31,622 bases of DNA, taken from Proteromonas lacertae (Eukaryota; Sar; Bigyra; Opalinata; Proteromonadidae). The stretch covers positions 1 to 31,622 of the forward strand of contig NGBS01001221.1 of the NCBI GenBank assembly GCA_002245135.1. Direction: 5' to 3'. Within the stretch, counting starts at the first letter, position 1. Each line of letters starts with the position of its first letter. The translations under genes were made by a program, and so were the position numbers. Under the pieces are notes generated by a model that worked only from the letters and a program-made list of their open reading frames with translations, was not told the DNA's origin and searched no databases. Below, piece by piece: positions 1 to 10,426 of this stretch.

Positions 1-2079
1 GGTTTATTGTTGCTATTATTATTGATTGATGAATTACTACTATTTGCTGAATTACTATCTTGAGAATCATCAACATTGATTATTTCTTTTATTACTTCTT
101 TTTTCACTTCTGTTTCTTGTTTCTTTTCTTTCTCAATTTCCTTTGGATCTTTCTTTGTGAATAGTGTAAATTTTGATTCTTTTTAACTGGTAGATGTTGC
201 TGTATAACATCTTTTGTATCTTTCTTTGTAAATAATGTAAACTTTGGTGTTTCTTTTTTCATTGGTTGTTGTTGTTGTTGTTGAAACATCTTTTACTTCT
301 TTCTTCATCATTGAAGAATATTTTGGTACTTCTTTTTTAGATAAATAATTTGTTGATGATGAGAGTATAGCTGATGGTGGTTTTATATTAACTGTTGTAG
401 TAGTTGTTGTTGTCTTTGATGGTAATTGAGATAATGTATGTGAAGAGCATTTATTAATATCCACTTTATATGATGATGGATGAACCTCTTTCTTTGGTTC
501 TTCTTTATCTCTAACAAACATTTTTTGGTTTGTTTTCTGATCAATGGATTTGTGATGAAGTAATGATTTATTCTTACTATCTTCAGATGTTGGATGCATT
601 TTTATAAATGTAGTTACTTTCTTAGATATATTAGATGGATTTTTATTTATTGATTCTTGTTTCTTTATAAATGAATTGATATTTCCACATAAATTTGAAG
701 GTTGTTTTGCTTTTGTTTCTATTTGATTTGGTATTTTTAGTGATTCTTTTTCTGATATTTTCATCTTTTTAGAGCTGGTTGATCTGCATCTGTAGATTCC
801 GATGATGAAAGTGATGATTTATCAGATGAATCATTTTGAGAGGGAGTGTCAGATGTTAAACATTTCTTAGTAATTATTTCTTTGATATTTTTCTTCTGTT
901 GTGATTTTAATTTTGATTGAATAGCTTCTATTTTTCTTTTTAATTGAATTGCTTTTTCATCTTCTTCCTCTATTGATTTAGATGATACTGAAGATGATAT
1001 AGATTGTTTATCATTTTCATTTTTATCTTCATGTGCAATTGATTGTATTATTTCTTTCTTTTTATCAACTGAATTCTTTTCAACTACATCTTCATTTGTT
1101 GCTTCATTTGCTAAATCTGATATGATAGGGATGCTTTCAATATCAGATTCAATTGATGGTCTTGATGGAGATTTTGGCGCATTTTCTCTAATTTTCTTAA
1201 GTAATCCATTAAGATCAGTAACTGGTTTTTCAAGTTTTTGATTTTTTATTTCAGATTCTTTCTCTTCATCTTTTAAACTTTCACATTTTTGTTGTTCACA
1301 TTCTTTTAGGTTAAATAGCTTAATATCAATTGTAGTCTTCTTCTGCTTATCATCATTTTCATTCTTTTCTACAGGTACTTCATTAACTTTACCACTTTCA
1401 TTACTATCTTCATTTCCATCTTCTTCAATATTACTATTGCTATCATTTTTTACTTCTTCTACACTATTCTCTTCTCTTATTTCTTCTTCCATTCCTTTTT
1501 CTTCTTCTTTATTATTCTCATGTTGTTGTTGTTGTTGTTTTACTTCATCATCTTCTTCTACTTCCATTTCTGCATCTTGAGGGTATATAATCACTGAATT
1601 TTCTTCATCTTGTATATCATTATTAATAGAATTTTCATCATCTGCAACAGTTTCATCACTACTTGATGATGTTTCAACTTCCTTATTTGTTTTTCTATTA
1701 TCTATTAGATTTGTAAGATATATTTCAAGTCTTTCTACCAAATCCATTTTTCTGCCAGTAGTAGGTAAATTGTATTCTTTACACTTCTTCTTTAAATCTA
1801 CTACTTTTAATAATCTGACGTGATCTAGTTCATATTCATATGATTCACTTTCTTCATCATAACTACTATCGCTATACACCATATATTTTATATTCAATAC
1901 TTTGTCTTCTCTTTTTCTTTAGAATTATCGATTTTTCTTCTCTTTTCATCCTTTCCATCATCTTCATCTCTTATACGTTTAATCTAGGATATTATTTCAT
2001 ATATTTATACTGCTTTTTTTATTTCAGCATAAGCTGCTGTTTCATTGGTTCTAATTTGCTCTGAAGCTTTATTGGTCAT
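1..2079 (-). CDS. SAP-domain nuclear protein, low-complexity tail, 3' end beyond window
   Basis: The start is an ATG at 2079-2077 followed by two tiny introns, 1984-2010 (27 nt, GTATAA..CTAG) and 1872-1900 (29 nt, GTATTG..ATAG). Splicing gives an N-terminus with basic KRIR..RRK stretches, then a SAP motif at about residues 68-102 (DHVRLLKVVDLKKKC then NLPTTGRKMDLVERL). SAP motifs are helix-extended-loop-helix DNA/RNA-binding modules of chromatin and mRNP proteins such as SARNP/Tho1. The rest is acidic and rich in E, K, S and Q. The frame closes at 761, but an apparently continuing frame runs through 765-183, then 289-104, then open to the window edge. The three switches sit at A-runs of the coding strand (766-770, 254-259, 180-184). 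The motif KFTLFTKKD occurs twice, once on each side of the last switch, so both sides look coding. I read this as one gene with homopolymer indels, from assembly error or real decay. Two separate genes are possible. Confidence 0.72.
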
Positions 2080-2912
2080 AAACTATTATTTATTATGTAA
2101 TACTGTCATACATAAAGAGCTTTAATGATCTTTAGCACCCCTGTAACCTCTAAACTCATTTCAAAAAATTCAAAAATTCAAACTGTCACAAAAATTTGAA
2201 TTTTATCATTCACTTTTATAGAGGTTTAAGTAGATATGGGGATTAATAGAGGTAAGTAGATAAAACATAGATTGTAGTAATGGTGAGTATATTGTTAAAC
2301 TGACAAGTTTTAATTAAAAACTAAATCATAGCAAAATATATCAACACACATGATTCAGTTCAATCATGTGTTTATCATCTGTTCATTTAAAAGTAAAAAT
2401 GTATAGAGGTTGATGATTTATATTTTCTAATTACATTTATTAATTTTAGTCATTATTTCACTACATCAAACAACAATAAGCTAATACATAAACCATAAAT
2501 GATTATTTGTTCAAATATTCACAGTGATGCTTATTAATACACTTGATATTCGGTCATATACAATATCATTATCTCTCATAACGAGATTTACAAAATATAA
2601 CATTCTTAAACCTTCACTCTCATAATTACAGTTACTTATTATTTCTACATATACCCTTACTACATAGCATTCTTATAACATACAAGCTATTCGGAATTAT
2701 CGGAGTTAACAATCTATATGTAAATAAAAATTAGAAAAATAATATTTCATCCAATTAAATTTGAAGAATGCACTGAGACTTAATAATTCGATGCTGGCAT
2801 ATTTTTATATAGTAAGTTTGTTTTTATCAAGTCTTACCAATTAATTCTATCTTTTTAATAGTCGTTTTGTTTTATTCTTTTAGTATTTTTTCTTTTACTA
2901 TTTGTTTTTATT
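2080..2912. other. Divergent intergenic region between SAP and HAD genes
   Basis: No gene is visible here; both flanking genes start outward from it. It holds a perfect hairpin at 2346-2371 (10-bp stem ACACATGATT/AATCATGTGT, 6-nt loop). A looser inverted pair lies near 2165-2205 (AAAATTCAAA and TTTGAATTTT). The short word TAGAGGT recurs at about 2221, 2248 and 2403, with an inverted copy near 2140. Confidence 0.6.
2860..2868. promoter_or_regulatory. AGTCGTTTT promoter-like motif upstream of HAD gene
   Basis: AGTCGTTTT (reverse complement AAAACGACT) lies 44 bp upstream of the HAD ATG. The core AAACGRCT recurs close to other gene starts in this window at 5796, 11973 and 28281. The function is inferred from this recurrence only. 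Confidence 0.35.
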
Positions 2913-3614
2913 ATGTCTGGTTCTACTGAAGTTCAAACCATTCCATCCTTTCCTAATGCTCCATTAAGCCAGTTACCTGTTCCTGTCTCGGATCATACTT
3001 TGTTACACTTAGGAGATTCAAATTTCTTGAATGTAACAATATTTGATTGGGACGATACGTTATTGAGTAGTACATGGTTATCAAAGCTCGGTTTGTCTTT
3101 AGATAGTGAACAAATCCCAGCTGAGATTAAAGAACAGTTAGAATGTTTAGAAAAAGCTGTTGTAGCTCTTCTTAGTAAAGCTCTCTCAATCGGTCCAGTG
3201 TATATTATAACAAATGCAGGATTTGGTTGGGTAGAGATGAGTGCTAACAAGTTTTTACCATCTGTCAGTAAATTATTACCTTTAGTACGTATAATATCTG
3301 CACGTGCGTTATATGAACCTTATTATCCTTCTGCTCCAATGTATTGGAAGCGTTGTACATTTCAATACGAATTAGGGGTGTTGTATAACTTGGTAAATGA
3401 TAAAGTATTTAATATTATATCCTTTGGTGATTCTCCCAGCGAAAGATTTGCCACAAACACTTTAGAGCTCAATTGTCAAATGTGGAAGAAGTTTATACAG
3501 TTTAGAGAAAGATTACATCCAGCACAAATGACACAAGCTATAAATTATATTTTAAGTCAAATAGACGATCTTGTTAATAAACGTGAAAATCTTGATTTAC
3601 TTCTTTTTATGTAA
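2913..3614 (+). CDS. HAD-superfamily hydrolase-like protein
   Basis: This is an intronless 233-residue protein. The HAD motif I is clear: FDWDDTLL at residues 44-51, with nucleophile D45, acid/base D47 and T49. Motif II may be the T of YIITNAGFGW near residue 98. A later GDSPSERFA matches the acidic motif IV region. HAD enzymes are usually Mg2+-dependent phosphatases. This FDWDDTLL(P/S)S subgroup is widespread in protists, but I know no established substrate for it. There is no signal peptide or membrane segment, so a cytosolic location is likely. The start codon follows a T-rich tract typical of promoters here, with the AGTCGTTTT motif 44 bp upstream. The gene ends TAA, 140 bp before the convergent end of the PHD gene. 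Confidence 0.82.
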   Translation: MSGSTEVQTIPSFPNAPLSQLPVPVSDHTLLHLGDSNFLNVTIFDWDDTLLSSTWLSKLGLSLDSEQIPAEIKEQLECLEKAVVALLSKALSIGPVYIITNAGFGWVEMSANKFLPSVSKLLPLVRIISARALYEPYYPSAPMYWKRCTFQYELGVLYNLVNDKVFNIISFGDSPSERFATNTLELNCQMWKKFIQFRERLHPAQMTQAINYILSQIDDLVNKRENLDLLLFM

Positions 3615-3754
3615 AATCGTTGTATTTATTAATTGAATAGTAATATGTTAATTATTTTAATTTGAATCCCTTATTTTGTTTTTTCTTTGGTTAATAATAA
3701 TAAATAAAAATAAAATATTCAATCACTAAAGATAATCTTAGAAAAAATCTTACT

Positions 3755-5776
3755 TTACGAAGATGTACCTTTCCAAGGTTTAATGCTCTTCATTGGTCCA
3801 CAATAGAACTTCAAATTAGGGTTTGATAATATATAATTACCAGTCGTTTCAAAATTAGGAGCCTTCATCACCAATTGTTCTTCTAACAATATACCCATTA
3901 ATCTATTAATATTAATATTACCTGTACAACCTTCATTTTTTAAACCAATATATAATTTATTGATATTCAAAGCTTTATTTTCTAATAATGACAATATTCT
4001 ATTACACATAAACGTTTCTGTCTTTATATCCACTACATTCTTATTATTATGAACTATAGTGCCATAAATAAGCGAAGTAAATGAAGTACTTAAACTCAAA
4101 ATTGGTCTTTCTGTTTGAGTTGCTATAGTTAATGGTGAATCAATCATTGTTATAACTTTACTACTAGTTAATTTCAATTCAACTTTTGGCATTGCATTAT
4201 TAATAAAAGTAGAAGTTGCAGTTGGTGTATTTGATGGTGTTGTTGTTATTGCTTTCTTTGGAGTTGGTTTACTATCTTTAGAATTTGATGTTCTCATTCT
4301 TGATGAAGTAATGTTTGTTATGGTTATGATTTTTGGTGATTTTGGAGTGGTTGTATTAGATGAATTAGTTGTTGTTGTTGTTGAAGTTCTTTTCTTCTTC
4401 TTCTTCTTTACAGATTGTTCAACTATAGAATTATCACTACTGGAATAAGATAATGACTTTAAATCACTCTTTCTTTTAATGGATTTCGTAGTTTCATATT
4501 CATCTTCATCATCTTCAAAGTAATAATCATCATCATCATCTTCATCATCGTCATATTCACTCTTCTTCTTTCTCTTCTTTCTTTTCTTCTTAGGTTCTAC
4601 ATCAGATGCATCTGAATCTGAAAGTGGTGAATTCTTAATATTATAAGATTGATGTTGATTGTAGTAGAAATCATTATTATTATATTTATATTGAGTTGGA
4701 GTTGATGATGATGGAGTTGATGATGATGTTGATGATCGATGAAGGATTGGTAGAGGAATATCTTCATTATCATCATCACTGTCACTATCATAATTACTAT
4801 AATGTTTATGTTTTCGATGTTTCTATATAATAGACAATATATAATATATAATAATACTTTTGTTGCTGATGATGATGATGTAACAACTCCATTCTCTTTA
4901 ATTTGTATAGAAGTCATAGAATCTCTATTACTTTTATTACTACTACTATTACTACCATTATTATTATTATATGATGATTTAGTAGGTGAATTATTACTAA
5001 TAACTTTAGTAGGCAAATGAACTGGACATACAATATAAATATCATTAATCTTTTGGAAATTTGAAGGTAAACATTTGATATGATATGCGTTTGTACATCT
5101 TACGCATTGTACTAAATAGTTCGCTTTATTACTTCCTGGATATCCACATACTGTACAATGATGTAACGGACAAATTACTGGAAAAACAGATTCAAATGTT
5201 TTTTCATTTTCTATACAGTTTTGACAGTAGAATTTGTCTTTACATTGCATACATAACTTTAAACACTTTTTTCTAGTTTGAACTATTGATCCTTCAGTCT
5301 TGCAAAAATTACAAAAATTCTAATTAAAAAAACTAATTAACCGTAAATATACTTTCTTTCTTAAACAATCAAAACATATTACACCTTCTGCATCACTAGT
5401 CAAACGAAACTCCATACATGTTTCATGAAAACTACGGTTACACAAACCTATAAAACATTCAACACTATTAAATATACCAGTACATTTCAATAAATTACCA
5501 CCAGCCTCGCAAACTGCACAAAGTGTATAATCTTTCTATTAATACCAGTATTAAACGTAAAAATACATTTTCATCTTTAATAAATTTCTTTTCATGATTT
5601 TCAACTGGTGTTGGTTTAGTGTTTTTGGTTTGTTGTTCTAGTAATTCAATTTTTCGTCTAGTTCTGGGAGATACTTCGTTATCTCTATCACTTTCATCTG
5701 ACGATGAAAAATTGGTGTTAACATGCACTTTATCATGCTTTTTAGATTCAAGAATTACTCTCCTTAAAGTAGTCAT
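3755..5776 (-). CDS. Triple-PHD (NSD-type) chromatin protein without SET domain
   Basis: There are four exons: 5567-5776, 5353-5535, 4858-5319 and 3755-4822. The introns (31, 33 and 35 nt, all GTAT..TAG) are all phase 0 and give 640 residues. Residues 76-215 form a continuous Cys/His-rich block. PHD1 starts CAVCEAGGNLLKC, followed by a middle zinc module (NFCNFCKTEG..KLCMQCKDKFYC) and a C5HCH-like third module (CPLHHCTVCG..LVQCVRCTNAYHIKC..VCPVHL). This order and spacing resemble the PHD array of NSD/WHSC1 methyltransferases, whose fingers bind histone H3. No SET or PWWP domain follows. Instead there is a basic/acidic disordered region (KKKRKKRKKK, runs of D/E) and a C-terminal segment that could be a winged helix (about residues 575-625). 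The likely role is nuclear histone reading; the partner is unknown. It is transcribed divergently from ligase IV. Confidence 0.85.
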
Positions 5777-5826
5777 TTTTTCATTTTTTGAGAATAAAAC
5801 GGCTCTTTTTCTAAATCATTATAAAA
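5777..5826. promoter_or_regulatory. 50-bp bidirectional promoter between PHD gene and ligase IV
   Basis: Only 50 bp separate the two start codons (5776 minus, 5827 plus). The interval is AT-rich and holds AAAACGGCT at 5796-5804, about 20 bp from either ATG. The same core, AAACGRCT, lies 20-29 bp upstream of both pseudokinase-LRR genes. Both transcripts probably share this core element. Confidence 0.5.
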
Positions 5827-6646
5827 ATGGTATTTTTCTGTTTATAGACATAGGAAAGTGATAAAGATCTATATACCAATGCTAACCAGGTACCTTTCCA
5901 TTTGCTCTGTGATCAGTTTGAAAAAGTTAGCAAAGAATCCAAAAGAGAGAAGAAATTATCACTAATTTTTACTAAAGAATTGGCTGAAAAAATAGGAGTA
6001 CCCTATTAATAATTTTATGAAATAGAATCAAAGTCTATATCCAATTATGCGTTTAATCTTACCACAACTTGATAAAGAAAGAAATGTATATGGTTTAAAA
6101 CAAAAAACATTGGGCAGAATATATGTCCAATTACTTGGATTGAATCCTTCTTCCTCAGATGCTGTGAAACTAATCAATTTCACTGTATCACGCTTTCTTT
6201 TATCTATCTTCATATCTAGAAATCTGATTCAGCACTTGGATCACATAAAGTAAATAGTACTGTTGGTGATTTTGCTTTAACTTTAGAAAGTATCTTAATT
6301 GTATAAAATGAATACAATGATATATCATGAATTAGGGAAGAATAGGTAAAGGAGAACAAAATCTAACAGTTGGAGATGTAAACAATGATTTAGACAAATT
6401 ATCAAAATCAACTTCACAAGATGAGGTAAAAGATATATTTCAACATATAATCCAAAGATATTCACCAAGGGCGCAAAAATGGTTAATCAGAATGATCATT
6501 CAAAATATGACAATAGGATTAAAACACGATGGAATATTCAAATTCTTCCATCCAAATGCATTGGATATGTTTGATCGATGTCATGATTTGAAAGCTGTAT
6601 GTAATGCCTTAAGAGATCCAAATATTAGAATTGTTGAGAGTGTATA

Positions 6647-6691
<45 letters not shown>

Positions 6692-8931
6692 GTTTGAACC
6701 CGGAAAAATATTTTCTCCAATGTTGGCTAAAAGAATTGGTTTTCCAGTCGATACAAAGTTAGATTCAAACGCAAGTTATATAATAGAAATGAAATTTGAT
6801 GGTGAAAGAATCATATGCCATAAGACTCGAAGTGGTGTGAAAGTCTATACAAGAAATGGTACAGATTATACTGAATTATATTCGCCAATATTATCAAAAT
6901 ATATTCTCAATAATGTTAAAGTATATATTTATTTATCTATTGTTTATTGTTATTAGTGTGTTGAATGTATATTAGATGGTGAATTATTACCTTGGAATAG
7001 TGAATATGGAAGATATATGGAATTTGGCCATAATAAGACAGTAGCTGCTTCACAAATCACTGGTAATAACGATAATGATGTATGGTTATGCTATATGATA
7101 TTTGATATATTATACATCTCAGGTAATAATGAAATATCAACTAGTGGATCATTATCTCAACTACCATTAAGAGAAAGGAAAGAGATAATGAATAGAGTAG
7201 TAAGGAATGAAGAACATCGATTTGAAATAGTACCAACACTTCAAACAATTGGACCAACAATTAGTAATCGAAGAGAAATAATAATGAATTGGTTAGATAA
7301 AATGATAGAAGCTAATTATGAAGGTTTAATATTAAAAGAGACTGAAAGTGAATATATTCCTGGTGAAATGGGTAGAAAAACTAAGAAATGGATTAAAGTA
7401 AAACCTGATTATGTTGATGGATTAGGAGATGGTATAGACTTAGTGATTTTAGGTGGTTTTAATGGTGAAGGAAGTAGGAGAAGTGGTGGAGTATCACATT
7501 TCTTATTGGGAGTTGTTGATAATAATTATTGTATTATATATATATATTATTGTTATATTATATAGTACCTGTTAATTCAAGAAGATATTATCCATTTGGT
7601 AAAGTTGGTTCAGGTTATTCATTACAAGAATTAGCTGCTATTAAACAAAAGTTATCATCTCATCTAGTACAATCTAATGTGTATATATTATTATTAAATA
7701 TATTAATTGTACTAGAATACCATCTTATATTATAGATGGAAGTAGTTTAAGAGGTGATAATAAACCTGATTTCTATATCGATTCTATATCCAACTCCATT
7801 ATATTAGAATTAATTGGTGCTTCATTAAATAGAACAGAATTATGGTCAAGTGGTTTTACACTTCGATTTCCGCGTGTAAGAGCTGTTCGATATGATAAAG
7901 ATGTGAGTGAATGTATTACAATGGAAGAATTGAGAGAAAAGTCACTACAAGGATTACATAATAAGAATCAAGGTAAAGATGAAAGTACAATAAAAGATAG
8001 AAGTAAACGAAGAAAAGTGGTTGGTACAATTAGTACTAGTTTACCTGCTGATGTAAGAAATGTGATAAAATGTGGTGATATATTCAAAGATATTGAGTTT
8101 TGTATATTAACAGGAGATTATAGTCAACTTACTGATAAAGTATATAAAGACAAAAATGATATAGAAAAGAAGATATATAGTTTAGGAGGTACATTTGTTC
8201 AAAATCCAATCGATAATACTAAATATATAATTGCTTGTTCAACAAATCATATTAAAGTGAAGAATCTCATTAAAAGTGGTGTATATGATATAATATCTGT
8301 TAAATGGCTATTAAGATGTATAGAATTAAATGAATTGATTGAACCAAAACCATATGATGTATATTATTATTATTATTATTATTTATTGATGAATAATAGT
8401 ATTTATTTATTACTGAATCTACTCAATTGAAATTGAATAAATGTTATGATAAATATGGTGATTCATTTACAGAACATGTGGATGAAAATGATTTGAAAGA
8501 AATAATGAAAAGAATTCCAGTAAATCCAGATGAAGATGTAAATAAAGATAATGTATTGATTATATATTTACATATTGTAATAGATTAATAATGAATTGTT
8601 GGATATATGGAGCAGTGTTTCTTATTTTATGTTTATTACAGGTTATTTTAATGATAATAGCTATGATACTGAATATAATAAGAGTTTGTTCGAATTATAT
8701 GGTGGTGTTGTAGTAAATGAATTAAGTAATGATGCTGGTTTTATATTTGTGAAAGAAATGAAGAAAGAAGAGTACAATGAATTGAAAGAAAAGTTATTGA
8801 AGTTGAAGTATAATGATGATTATGAAATTGAACCTAAAATACTTAGAATAGAATTTATTTCTGATTGTATAGAAAATGACAAATTGTTAGACTCTAATTT
8901 ATATATTTACCATCCAAATGAATATAATTAA
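5827..8931 (+). CDS. LIG4: DNA ligase IV (ATP-dependent, NHEJ)
   Basis: There are eleven exons: 5827-5829, 5854-5997, 6026-6184, 6220-6300, 6336-6641, 6693-6920, 6957-7530, 7566-7680, 7716-8358, 8400-8552 and 8584-8931. The introns are 24 to 51 nt; all are GTAT..TAG except 5998-6025 (GTACCC). The product is 917 residues (human LIG4 has 911). The N-terminal DNA-binding domain begins VPFHLLCDQFEKV, then LYPIMRLILPQLDKER. The nucleotidyltransferase motif I is MKFDGER with catalytic K265. Later motifs include EGLILKE, KKWIKVKPDY and FTLRFPR. BRCT1 spans about 655-750 and BRCT2 about 803-917. The linker YDKYGDSF..DLKEIMKRI matches the XRCC4-binding region. It seals double-strand breaks in nuclear non-homologous end joining. 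Exon 1 holds only the ATG, because the frame upstream of the 24-nt intron is otherwise closed; this start is the least certain part. All other junctions keep frame and homology. Confidence 0.95.
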
Positions 8932-9295
8932 TCAATTAATCTTTTAGTCCTATTGTTTTTTTTTTCTTCTTCTAATTATATTTAAACATCCATCTAAATT
9001 ATTAAAAGAAATTTAAAGCAATGGATTTGCAATATATATAAGGAAAAGAAAGTACAAAAAAGATAGTAAATTATTATCTTTTCATTCTTCCATTTAATGA
9101 ATGAATACTAACTTATTTGTTTGTAGTGATTAAGCTTTGATATAAACTTCAATTACAATAATTATACTTTCTATTTACATTTAGCATTATAAAATATGAA
9201 ATAGTCATATAATAGACAAATAATGTAGTATCACTATTTATATATCAATTTTACTACTAATTATTTACGATTTAATTTGATTATCCTTATTTCTT
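8932..9295. other. AT-rich spacer after ligase IV
   Basis: I see no gene or structured RNA here. It is plain AT-rich sequence between the ligase stop codon and the first 5S-containing inverted repeat. Confidence 0.6.
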
Positions 9296-9722
9296 TTATT
9301 TTATTGTTTCTATACCTGCTCCACATCATAATAAAAAGAAAGAAAAAAGAAATAAACAAAAAGAATAAAAGAATCGTTACTATGACTTCGCACAGAGTCC
9401 CCCACTGTACTACTATCATAGCTCGTACAATCTTAACTTCGCAGTTCTGATGGGATGCGGTGCTTTATTGTAGATATGAACGATTCTGATTAATTTTTCA
9501 CTCTTTTTCTTATATATCACTCTCTCTTTTATTATTTCTTATAAACAACTGATATCATTCTAATAATGTTATATTAAAAAAAAATATACTATATATTCAT
9601 ATATTCATGTTATTATATTATTATCTATGCTTAATGATGATTTAAAGAGACAAACTGAAAATGAAACGGCTAAATATTTGAAAGTGAAAATATGTTATTA
9701 TGTGATTGCTTTAAGGATGAGA
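9296..9722. repeat. Inverted repeat A, left arm (5S + promoter + gene start)
   Basis: This 427-bp segment is a nearly perfect reverse complement of 11922-12340. Read outward to inward it contains the 3' flank of a 5S gene, the 5S gene on the minus strand, a shared spacer (ATCTATGC..AATGATGATTTAAA), the AAACGGCT motif at 9664-9671, and the first ten codons of pseudokinase-LRR gene 1 (MLLCDCFKDE), where homology stops. It is therefore a truncated inverted copy of the cassette at the other end. Confidence 0.85.
9371..9486 (-). rRNA. 5S ribosomal RNA, copy 1
   Basis: This 116-nt copy is identical to those at 12150-12265 and 24528-24643. On the minus strand the ends pair (GAATCGTT with AACGATTC, helix I). 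Universal 5S signatures are present: GCACCGCATCCCATCAGAAC, then GAAGTTAAG (box A region), TAGTAGTACAGTGGGGGAC, and a GCGAAGTC close. A TATATAAG lies at -30 to -23 (9509-9516), and T-runs for Pol III termination follow the 3' end. It sits in inverted repeat arm A-left. Confidence 0.93.
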
Positions 9723-10098
9723 CATTTTAATTAATATTAATATATAATTGTGAAATATATAATTAGAATGACTTAATTTTAAAATGATATGATTAACTCA
9801 TTGTTTTTATGATAAAGATACTATATCTATTTGGTTTATTCTTCTTTTTTTAAATTTTTAAAACACAAACAAATAGAATCACATTAATTTATATTAATTC
9901 ATCTTACATTTATTTCTAGCTACAAAGACATATACACAATAACATCAAAAATTATTCTTAAGACTATTCTTGATTTAATTAAATCTATTCTCTCTTTTCA
10001 ATAATATATTAGCAACATTCACATAACATCATAATAATCATATTCCATTTTCATCATTCATTCTTCAGCTTTATTTAAGAATAATAGTTTATATTATT
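9723..10098. other. Spacer 3' of pseudokinase-LRR gene 1
   Basis: There is no gene. At 9862-9881 a 20-nt block beginning AACACAAACAAATAG is identical to 12339-12358, the block lying downstream of 5S copy 2. Related blocks lie beside the copies at 15585 and 24528. It looks like a displaced cassette fragment. Confidence 0.5.
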
Positions 10099-10388
10099 TT
10101 ATGTAATTATACAACATTCTGATTCATTATTATCATAATAAATATTTGAAGACAAAAATATAGAGAATAATTCCATTAATCTATCTGAATGAATTTGAAT
10201 ATTATTTTTAATATTAATCCTGTAAATATTGTGATATTTATATACTTCTGATGTTAATAAAGCGATAGATTCATCATTTAAATTCATTCCCATCAAATTC
10301 AATACTTTATTTTTGTCTATCAACAAATTCAAATATGGAAGTAACAGCTTGAATCCTTCTGGACCAATTGGATTTACTATTTCATAAT

Positions 10389-10426
<38 letters not shown>

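Noticed and set aside
761-770. Programmed -1 ribosomal frameshift in the SAP-domain gene
   Set aside because: The site is CTA AAA AGA TGA, not a good X XXY YYZ slippery heptamer, and three such events in one gene are unlikely. Indels in A-runs explain it more simply.
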